From NCBI GenBank assembly GCA_027858145.1, contig JAQIDF010000525.1, positions 1-9,738 on the forward strand: 9,738 nt of DNA. The letters run 5' to 3'. The DNA is from Prolixibacteraceae bacterium (GTDB taxonomy: Bacteria; Bacteroidota; Bacteroidia; Bacteroidales; Prolixibacteraceae). A program made the translations under genes and the position numbers. The notes under the pieces were generated by a model. That model searched no databases, was not told the DNA's origin, and worked only from the letters and a program-made list of their open reading frames with translations. The number at the start of each line of letters is the position of its first letter. Positions within the stretch are counted from its first letter, which is position 1. This document shows, in pieces, positions 1 to 6,099 of the stretch.

Positions 1-8
1 TGGTTGTT

Positions 9-185
9 GGGTTACTCCCGATTTCATGGGTGATTCATATTCAACCCTACGGGTTACAGCAAAACTATGCATCTTTAAGCAACGTGTTGAAGGAAGAAGT
101 TATTTGATGCTTGCAGCAACCAAATAACAATGTGTCGTTACAAACGACAGACAGTAAACCCCTCGCTACGCAAGCTAAACGAGGG
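9..185. repeat. Cluster of short palindromes, REP/BIME-like extragenic element (may continue past the window edge)
   Basis: Several inverted repeats are packed here: AACCC-TAC-GGGTT (43-55), CAAC-GT-GTTG (80-89), GTTATTTG/CAAATAAC (99-106 with 121-128), TGTCGTT-ACA-AACGACA (133-149) and CCCTCG/CGAGGG (160-165 with 180-185). GGGTTAC also occurs twice as a direct repeat (9-15 and 51-57). No ORF or tRNA is visible. The stretch beginning GGGTTACTCCC and running to CAACCCTACGGGTTAC resembles extragenic repeats associated with IS200-like/RAYT transposases in Bacteroidota. That resemblance is from memory, and no transposase is present in the window. Confidence 0.5.
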
Positions 186-190
186 AGAGG

Positions 191-337
191 TTAGATAGCA
201 ACTTCGCCCAACACTATATTTTCGATCAAATCGTAAGGTTTATCCGGAAATTTTATACCAAATTCATCGCCATTCAAAACCCTGCCCCTTTTCCATTCAC
301 CATCGACAAACGCACCTTCTTCCACAGAAATAAGTTG
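191..337 (-). pseudogene. C-terminal remnant of a glycoside-hydrolase-like gene (possibly GH35 with a DUF5597-type tail)
   Basis: A 48-codon open stretch ends in TAA (193-191) and is blocked upstream by an in-frame TAG (340-338), with no plausible full-length start. It encodes FVDGEWKRGRVLNGDE followed by a short beta-rich tail. To my recollection, the pattern of a VDGxW / GRxLNGDE strand pair close to the C-terminus occurs at the end of Bacteroidota beta-galactosidase-like GH35 proteins carrying DUF5597; the family assignment is tentative. Sequence upstream of 337 is AT-rich, non-coding and hairpin-forming in all frames examined. This therefore looks like the 3' stump of a gene cut by a rearrangement, not an intact small gene. 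Confidence 0.5.
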
Positions 338-348
338 CTAATACCCTC

Positions 349-390
349 AGTATTCAATTACATAATATCGTATTAGTTTATTGAAATACT
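349..390. repeat. AT-rich imperfect hairpin with a TCG loop
   Basis: The segment folds on itself around TCG at 368-370. The inner stem TAATA/TATTA is perfect (363-367 with 371-375). The outer part, AGTATTCAAT with ATTGAAATACT, pairs with a one-base bulge and a few mismatches. It lies between the putative terminator and the glycosidase remnant. It may be a second terminator or the end of an inserted segment. Confidence 0.45.
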
Positions 391-444
391 AAATATAACA
401 CATCTTCCAGTAAGAAATATATTTTTTCTTGTTTATTTAGTGAA

Positions 445-484
445 CGTTTACTATTTCTGTATGAACACACAGAAATAGTAAACG
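445..484 (-). terminator. Perfect 16-bp inverted repeat after the last gene, probable transcription terminator
   Basis: Arms CGTTTACTATTTCTGT (445-460) and its exact reverse complement (469-484) flank an 8-nt loop, starting 11 bases beyond the stop codon of the 867-residue protein. The stem is AT-rich (5 G/C in 16). On the minus strand no clean U-tract follows (TTCACTAAATAAAC), so an mRNA 3'-end stabiliser is an alternative to an intrinsic terminator. On the plus strand the stem is followed by the T-rich TTCTTTTTATT. Confidence 0.6.
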
Positions 485-495
485 AATGATTCTTT

Positions 496-3099
496 TTATT
501 GTACCACAATCTTCTGATCAAATTGTTTTTGATTGTTAATTGCTTTGATAAAGTAGATTCCCCTTTGCACATTAGGCAACTCAACCGAATGCAACTGTTC
601 AGTCATGGTAATATCGTAAACTTTCTGCCCAATGGAATTATACATCAGCACCCTTGTTTCGCTTTCAATATTTTCAAGCTTAATGGTAAAGCTGCCATTG
701 TTTGGGTTAGGGTAAACCACTAAACTTTGGCGTTCAAATGTATCATCCTCCAGTTCTGGCTCTTCAAACTCAACACTTTTGTCTGCAATCGGTTCGGCAG
801 CCATTATTAGTGCAGCCGGCAAGTCATCACAGAACGAGCCTGTTGTGGTAATGTGTGCATCGACATAACTACCGGCCTGCGCATGGAAGCCGGGCAGGAA
901 AAGGATGCTGTGACCGGCGATAAAATTGGCAGAGGCGCCGGATTCAACAATCACATCTCCTTCATCTGCAACGGTGATAGTGTTGGTGGCGTTGAAACAA
1001 TCAGTGGTGCCATCAGAAACCGTTTTACTGGAAACCTGTTCGTTTGTGGGTATAGAGCATGATTCAACAGTGAGATTTAAAGTAACGATGGAGTCATTGC
1101 CCTCTATGCCTTGAAAAATCTCCGTATATTCCCCGGATGTTGTTAATGTTTGTTCACCCAAAATGTACGATTCCCCCTCACAAATTTGAGCTGAGATGGT
1201 ATCATAAACAGTATTGGTTAGCAATTCAAACTGCCCGTCTGTAACCTGAGAAACAACATTTGCGCTGGTTATATCGCTTAAAATAACATTTTGAATATCC
1301 ATATCATAAACTCCCAGTGGTGTCTCCTGATCGGTTAAAAGGGCAATACTAACAACAGTTCCGGCATTGCCACTATACGTTTTCAAACTCCCTGAATAGG
1401 AAACAAATCGCACAGCATTAGCTGATATATTGCTAATTGACAGACCGTGGTCTTCAGACCGGTTACTCAAATAACAGGAATCCTCTACTACTGAAAAACC
1501 ATCAGGTAAAGCCAAATCAAACTGGAATGCTGAAATAGCCGTATAATTATCCATTTCAACTTCCAGGTAATTCAGGCTGCCAACTTTTCCTGAAGTATCT
1601 ATTACAACCAACTCATTGGGCTCAAAAGTTTCTCCGTTCACATTGATGGTGGCAGGGTCATGATTCACATCATTATTTCTGATATTTATTTTTCCGCTGT
1701 AAATTTCTTCATTTTCATTTTTAAATTTTAATGAAACGTTTTTATTTCCTGATGGTGGAACAACAATCGGATAATTTTCATTTGACACCTGAAATGAGGA
1801 TTCCGTTGAACTGATGGAAGAAACCTTCAGTGTGTCATCGCCATAATTGTTAATTGTAAATGTATATTCAGCCGAATCGGTAACGGCAACTTCACCAAAA
1901 TTATAGTTGGTAGTTGACAAATGAAGCGAAGGAGATTTTATTCTTACTGTTGAATTATAGCTGGCAGAAAGTATATTTGCCGCCACGGTATCTGCTATAA
2001 TTGCATCGTTGAAATTTAGCGGATAATTTCCGCCATTTCCCTCGAGATACAAATCAACGGATGCAATTTGTCCGTCCTCATCCGCAAAATTATCATTGGA
2101 ATCTGACCATGCAGCAATAATAAGTTTGTTTTTTGTAGTATCGGCTGTTATTTGGTGGTCGGTTGCACGGCCGGATAGAACCTCCGAGCCGGGTACAAAC
2201 TGAATTTCTTCAGGTAGCTGTATCTCCGCCTGAAATCCTGTAAATGGCTCCATGTTATTGATGCTAATGGGTAAGGTAACCGTATAGCCTGAGCGTCCTG
2301 TGGCCGTTCCCAAATGGATTTCATTCACTGCAAAAGCGTTGGTAGAAAAGGTAACAGCGGAAGTTGGATGTGCAGGGCAATCAGAAGTAACTGTCACATC
2401 CCCTTCTTTTAATCCCTTTTCCGTTGCATAAAAATAGAGCGTCCGTGAAACTGAGCTACCTGCATTTAGTGTAAAACCTGTTTCGTCATTCAGACTATAA
2501 TCGGGATGTGAAACCGTCAGGCTACTTATTGTAAGCAGGCTGTTTCCGGTATTTTGAATAGTAATGCTTCGTGAAGCCTGCTGCAAGAGCGGAACGTCTC
2601 CAAAATCAATTGATGCCGGTGTTAACGTTACTTCAGGAGTCCGGAGTATAATGTTTCCGGAATTTACCTGATCTAGTATATCTGTACCTCCGCCGGCAAC
2701 GATTACATTCTGAAGCGTTAACGGGTAAGTTCCTGGTTTCGTGCCGGCAGCCAGATCAAACTGTACAACTGCCCCCGAAGAACCGGTAAAAGATTCTTCG
2801 GTTTCGGAATAAGCAATGGCTCGCAGGACATTTCCTTCCAGCATTTCCCATGAAAAGTCATGTTCGTTTTCTCTGCCAGCCAGCATCACAGATGTTTCAT
2901 CCAGTGTGAAATGTTCAGGTATCACCAAATCGAACTGAAAGGCAGAAAAAGAAACGTCATTTGTAATTGAAACGGTTAGTGTTCCGGTTGCATTGGCCTC
3001 CAGTTCATAATCTCCTGTTGATAGAGTATTTGCTGAAAAAGAAAATTTTGCTCCCACCAGAAAACCAATGATTATGAAAGATTTAATAAGATGTTTCAT
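496..3099 (-). CDS. Secreted scaffold-like protein: three cohesin-like and two ASH-like domains, one 51-aa repeat, T9SS sorting domain
   Basis: Exported 867-residue protein with no recognisable catalytic site. It has a signal peptide (KHLIKSFIIIGFLVGAKFSFSA), probably cut near residue 23. The domains alternate: cohesin-like 1 (about 27-152, FSAFQFDLVIP), ASH/choice-of-anchor-D-like 1 (about 155-257, ASIDFGDVPL), cohesin-like 2 (about 258-387, FTGFQAEIQLP), ASH-like 2 (about 390-492, NYNFGEVAV), cohesin-like 3 (about 497-628) and one copy of the 51-residue repeat (630-680). Residues about 700-757 (SILFLPGFHAQAGSYVDAHI) resemble the '3-coathanger stack' domain named in Bacteroidota annotation. 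An acidic linker (EFEEPELEDD) leads to a T9SS type A tail (793-867, VVYPNPNNGSF to GIYFIKAI). This tail belongs to a different subtype from those of the two upstream genes. The start follows an A-rich leader and precedes the signal peptide directly. Several cohesin-like modules suggest a binding scaffold, but ligand identity is inference. Confidence 0.9.
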   Translation of the reverse strand: MKHLIKSFIIIGFLVGAKFSFSANTLSTGDYELEANATGTLTVSITNDVSFSAFQFDLVIPEHFTLDETSVMLAGRENEHDFSWEMLEGNVLRAIAYSETEESFTGSSGAVVQFDLAAGTKPGTYPLTLQNVIVAGGGTDILDQVNSGNIILRTPEVTLTPASIDFGDVPLLQQASRSITIQNTGNSLLTISSLTVSHPDYSLNDETGFTLNAGSSVSRTLYFYATEKGLKEGDVTVTSDCPAHPTSAVTFSTNAFAVNEIHLGTATGRSGYTVTLPISINNMEPFTGFQAEIQLPEEIQFVPGSEVLSGRATDHQITADTTKNKLIIAAWSDSNDNFADEDGQIASVDLYLEGNGGNYPLNFNDAIIADTVAANILSASYNSTVRIKSPSLHLSTTNYNFGEVAVTDSAEYTFTINNYGDDTLKVSSISSTESSFQVSNENYPIVVPPSGNKNVSLKFKNENEEIYSGKINIRNNDVNHDPATINVNGETFEPNELVVIDTSGKVGSLNYLEVEMDNYTAISAFQFDLALPDGFSVVEDSCYLSNRSEDHGLSISNISANAVRFVSYSGSLKTYSGNAGTVVSIALLTDQETPLGVYDMDIQNVILSDITSANVVSQVTDGQFELLTNTVYDTISAQICEGESYILGEQTLTTSGEYTEIFQGIEGNDSIVTLNLTVESCSIPTNEQVSSKTVSDGTTDCFNATNTITVADEGDVIVESGASANFIAGHSILFLPGFHAQAGSYVDAHITTTGSFCDDLPAALIMAAEPIADKSVEFEEPELEDDTFERQSLVVYPNPNNGSFTIKLENIESETRVLMYNSIGQKVYDITMTEQLHSVELPNVQRGIYFIKAINNQKQFDQKIVVQ
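1060..1212 (-). repeat. Single copy of the same 51-aa Ig-like repeat in the downstream gene
   Basis: Residues 630-680 of the 867-residue protein match the repeat of the upstream gene (ICEGESYILGEQTLTTSGEYTEIF). It is most like unit 1 of the tandem array: both start T[IV]YDT, both lack the second cysteine, and 28 of 51 residues are identical by hand. It also sits directly after a closely related cohesin-like domain, as unit 1 does. Confidence 0.85.
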
Positions 3100-3145
3100 T
3101 TTTGGTTTATTTTAAGTATTAATATTTTTTGAATTTCTGTTTTTG

Positions 3146-3233
3146 TTACACAAAGGACCACTGAGGCTGCACAGAGGGGCACAGAGGTTTTTCTCCGTGT
3201 AACTCTGTGCCTTCTCTGAGTAACTCTGTGTAA
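3146..3233. repeat. Nested intergenic element: imperfect 42-bp inverted repeat built of about 10-bp ACAGAG-type direct repeats
   Basis: The gap between the second and third genes (3100-3248) contains arms 3146-3187 and 3192-3233 around a TTTT loop; 28 of 42 positions pair by hand count. Each arm is itself about four copies of a 10-11-bp unit resembling TNACACAGAG (for example TTACACAAAG, GCACAGAG and GGCACAGAG), so direct repeats sit inside an inverted repeat. It is non-coding on both strands. As RNA it would form a long interrupted hairpin that could attenuate transcription or stabilise the upstream message. Similar CACAGAG-rich spacers are familiar from several environmental bacterial genomes, which is recollection and not a search result. 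The rest of the gap is AT-rich, and no convincing TTTG/TAnnTTTG promoter was seen. Confidence 0.75.
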
Positions 3234-3248
3234 TTTCTTTTTCCTTCA

Positions 3249-6095
3249 TTATCGTGTTATCATTCGTTTTGTTTTTGTGTATGAGCGTTGATTCTTATTT
3301 TGTATATTAATTTTGTACAGATATACACCGGCAATTTCTTCTGCGTTCCATTCTATCTTATGACTTCCCGGATGCACGTTTTTTAAATGCCATCGCTGAA
3401 CTACCCTACCTTTTATATCATAAACTGCAAGAATCACATTCTCTGCGTATTTATCCAGTTCAAATGGAATTATAGTAGAGGTATTAAAAGGATTGGGGTA
3501 ATTCTGTCCCAGAGAGAAATTCGTTCTCTGATTCAAGAAGGCAGTTGTGCTAATTCCTGCAAATAATTGAAGTATGACGGTTGAATCACAACCATTTACA
3601 GTATTAAACATTTCAGTATATTCGCCTGATTCAGTTACTATCTGGTCTCCAAAAATTAACGTATCGCCTTCCGTTATTGTATCTGCAATAACTGTCTCGT
3701 AAACCGGATAAATAGTTAAGAATAGATGAACTACAGAATCACAGCCATTAACAGATTGAAATACTTCGGTATATTCTCCGGATATGGTCAGCGATTGCAA
3801 ACCAAATTCATACGTTTCGCCTTTGCAGATAGTTGCCTCTTTGGTGTGAGTATAAACGGGATTTACAGTTAAGGTCAATGTCACGGTGGAATCACAGCCA
3901 TTAACCGTTTCAAATGTTTCTGTGTATTCGCCCGAATTTGTAAGTATTTGCGAGCCAAACTGATAGGTTTCGCCTTCACAGATGACTGCCTCTGCAGAAT
4001 GATTGTATGTAGGATAAACAGTAAGCGTTAACGTTACTGTAGAATCACAGCCATTTTCAGATTCGAACACCTCTGTATATTCCCCGGATGCAGTCAGTGA
4101 TTGCGAACCAAATTGATAATTTTCTCCTTCGCAGATAGCTGCCTCGTCGGTGTGAGTGAAAACCGGATTAACAATTAAGGTTAAAGTCACAGTGGAATCA
4201 CAGCCGTTAACTGTTTTAAATCTTTCGATATATTCACCAGAAGTAGTCAAAGTTTGCATGCCGAACTGATAGGTTTCTCCTTGGCAAATGACTGCTTCAG
4301 CCGAATGATTGTAAGTGGGATAAACAGTAATCGTTAACGTTACTATGGAATCGCAGCCATTTTCAGATTCGAACACCTCTGTATATTCCCCGGATGTGGT
4401 CAGCGATTGCGAACCAAATTGATAATTTTCTCCTTCGCAGATAGTTGCTTCGTCGGCATGAGTGTAACCCGGATTAACAGTTAATGTCAAACTAACGATT
4501 GAATCACAGCCGTTCACCGTTTCAAATGTTTCGGTGTATAAGCCCGAGGCAGTTAATGTTTGCGTGCCGAACTGATAGGTTTCTCCTTGGCAAATGACTG
4601 CTTCAACCGAATGATTGGATGTGGGATAAACAGTAAGCGTTAACGTTACTGTAGAATCGCAGCCATTTTCAGATTCGAACACCTCTGTATATTCCCCGGA
4701 TGCAGTCAGTGATTGCGAGCCAAATTCATAGGATTCCCCTTCGCAAATAGTTGCTTCCTCGGTGTGAGTGAAAACCGGATTAACAGTTAAGGTTAAAGTC
4801 ACAGTGGAATCACAGCCGTTCACCGTTTCAAATGTTTCGGTGTATTCACCTGAATTTATAAGCGCTTGCGTGCCGAACTGATAGGTTTCTCCTTGGCAAA
4901 TGACTGCTTCAGCCGAATGATTGGATGTGGGATAAACAGTAAGTGTTAACGTTACTGTGGAATCGCAGCCTTCCACAGATGGAAAGACTTCGGTATATTC
5001 TCCTGAAGTGGTTAACGATTGCGAGCCAAATTCATACGTTTCGCCTTCGCAAATAGTAGTTTGGTCGGTGTGGTTGTAAACGGGATCCACAGTTAATGTT
5101 AGCGTAACCGTGGAATCACAACCGTTCATTGTTTCAAATGTTTCCGTGTATTCGCCTGAGCTATTCAGTGTTTGCGTGCCGAACTGATAGCTTTCGCCTT
5201 CACAAATAACTGCTTCAGCAGTATGATTATAAGCAGGAAGAACAGTAAGCGTTAACATTACTGTGGAATCGCAACCATTAACGGACTGAAATACTTCGGT
5301 ATATTCTCCGGATGTTGCAAGCGATTGCGAGCCAAATTCATAGTTTTCATCCTGGCAGATCGTTACCTCGTCGGTGTGAGCGTAGTTCGGATAAACAATT
5401 AGATTCAATGTGACAACAGAATCGGCTCCATTGGAAGCCTCAAATGTCTCGTTGTACTCTCCGGCAGTAGTTAAGTTTTTTGTGCCAAACTCATAGGTTT
5501 CTCTTTCGCAAATGGATGCGAAAACGGTATCATAAATTGTTGCCGGCAACACGTTGAATTGTCCGTTTACTGCATCCGAAACAACGTTACTACCAGAAAC
5601 ATCACTTAAAACAACATTTTGTAGCATGAGGGAATAAATACCGGGAGAAACATCTTGCTCAGTTTGCAGCGCCACCTGAACCAGAGATCCTGATGTGCCG
5701 AAGTATGTTTTTAAACTGCCGGAATAGGAAACAAACCGGAAAATGTTTGTAGAATATTTACTAATACTAAAGCTATGTCCGTTAGCACGGTCTGTTAGTT
5801 CACATGAATCTGTTACCACAGAAAATCCATCAGGCAAAACCAAATCAAACTGAAAGGCGGAAACTTCAGACTCATTCTCCATCAATAGGTCTATGATATT
5901 AATTTGGTCCACCCAGCCGGAATCATTTTGCACAATCAATACATTTACCACATCCTTAAAAGAATTGAAATTCATCTTGTTATCAACGAATGATGAACCT
6001 GCCGGATTTTGCTTCGCAAATAATTCTGCCGGCAATGCAGATTTATAAAATCCCGCTGTAAGAATAAGGAAGAATATGTAAGTGTATTTTAGCAT
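3249..6095 (-). CDS. Secreted repeat protein: cohesin-like domain, thirteen 51-aa Ig-like repeats, T9SS sorting domain
   Basis: Probable surface stalk or adhesin of 948 residues; no enzymatic motif is visible. The N-terminus is a signal peptide (charged LKY, then the hydrophobic IFFLILTAGF), with cleavage probably near residues 20-27. Residues about 50-183 form a cohesin-like beta-sandwich (SAFQFDLVLPDGFSVV). Residues 186-847 are thirteen tandem repeats, each with the pattern ICxGExYxFG...SGEYTExF...NGCDSxVxLxLxV and usually two cysteines. Residues about 860-948 form a T9SS type A tail (FSLGQNYPNPF to SYTKTKRM), 49/89 identical by hand alignment to the tail of the upstream protease. The ATG lies one base beyond the protease stop codon (TAA-T-ATG), so co-transcription and translational coupling are likely. 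Similar repeats are widespread in Bacteroidota surface proteins without an assigned function. The start is chosen because the signal peptide begins there and the gene boundaries nearly touch. Confidence 0.9.
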   Translation of the reverse strand: MLKYTYIFFLILTAGFYKSALPAELFAKQNPAGSSFVDNKMNFNSFKDVVNVLIVQNDSGWVDQINIIDLLMENESEVSAFQFDLVLPDGFSVVTDSCELTDRANGHSFSISKYSTNIFRFVSYSGSLKTYFGTSGSLVQVALQTEQDVSPGIYSLMLQNVVLSDVSGSNVVSDAVNGQFNVLPATIYDTVFASICERETYEFGTKNLTTAGEYNETFEASNGADSVVTLNLIVYPNYAHTDEVTICQDENYEFGSQSLATSGEYTEVFQSVNGCDSTVMLTLTVLPAYNHTAEAVICEGESYQFGTQTLNSSGEYTETFETMNGCDSTVTLTLTVDPVYNHTDQTTICEGETYEFGSQSLTTSGEYTEVFPSVEGCDSTVTLTLTVYPTSNHSAEAVICQGETYQFGTQALINSGEYTETFETVNGCDSTVTLTLTVNPVFTHTEEATICEGESYEFGSQSLTASGEYTEVFESENGCDSTVTLTLTVYPTSNHSVEAVICQGETYQFGTQTLTASGLYTETFETVNGCDSIVSLTLTVNPGYTHADEATICEGENYQFGSQSLTTSGEYTEVFESENGCDSIVTLTITVYPTYNHSAEAVICQGETYQFGMQTLTTSGEYIERFKTVNGCDSTVTLTLIVNPVFTHTDEAAICEGENYQFGSQSLTASGEYTEVFESENGCDSTVTLTLTVYPTYNHSAEAVICEGETYQFGSQILTNSGEYTETFETVNGCDSTVTLTLTVNPVYTHTKEATICKGETYEFGLQSLTISGEYTEVFQSVNGCDSVVHLFLTIYPVYETVIADTITEGDTLIFGDQIVTESGEYTEMFNTVNGCDSTVILQLFAGISTTAFLNQRTNFSLGQNYPNPFNTSTIIPFELDKYAENVILAVYDIKGRVVQRWHLKNVHPGSHKIEWNAEEIAGVYLYKINIQNKNQRSYTKTKRMITR
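3555..5540 (-). repeat. Thirteen in-frame 153-bp tandem repeats with a 306-bp higher-order period
   Basis: Thirteen units of 51 codons (the last one 50) code for Ig-like modules. From unit 3 to unit 12 two subtypes alternate. Odd units carry EAVIC, QFGTQ and ETFETVNGCDS and mostly end VNP. Even units carry ATIC, FGSQSL and EVF.S.NGCDS and end VYP or IYP. A shared DNA anchor, GTTAACGTTACT, starts at 4027, 4333, 4639 and 4945, exactly 306 bp apart, and a variant occurs at 5251. Units 6, 8 and 10 are nearly identical in DNA over long stretches, which suggests recent amplification or gene conversion of a two-unit block. Units 1 and 13 are divergent caps. Confidence 0.92.
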
Positions 6096-6099
6096 ATTA
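6093..6099 (-). other. Near-overlapping stop/start junction (TAA-T-ATG) between protease and repeat protein
   Basis: On the minus strand the protease stop TAA (6099-6097) is separated from the next ATG (6095-6093) by a single T. No purine-rich Shine-Dalgarno site is visible upstream, only an A/T-rich stretch (GATAAAATAAT), as is usual for Bacteroidota. The spacing implies co-transcription and probably terminating ribosomes reinitiating on the second gene. Confidence 0.8.

Noticed and set aside
1..444. tRNA or other structured RNA gene
   Set aside because: The hairpins present do not arrange as a cloverleaf, and no conserved tRNA loop sequences were found on either strand.
378..584. Possible 68-residue minus-strand gene
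   Set aside because: It overlaps the 3' end of the 867-residue gene and runs through the 445-484 hairpin; its composition shows no protein-like features.
3100..3145. Dedicated promoter for the third gene
   Set aside because: The AT-rich leader lacks a convincing Bacteroidota TTTG / TAnnTTTG pair, so none is annotated.
3555..5540. CRISPR-like array
   Set aside because: The repeats are 153/306-bp coding units without short invariant repeats and unique spacers, and the reading frame is continuous.
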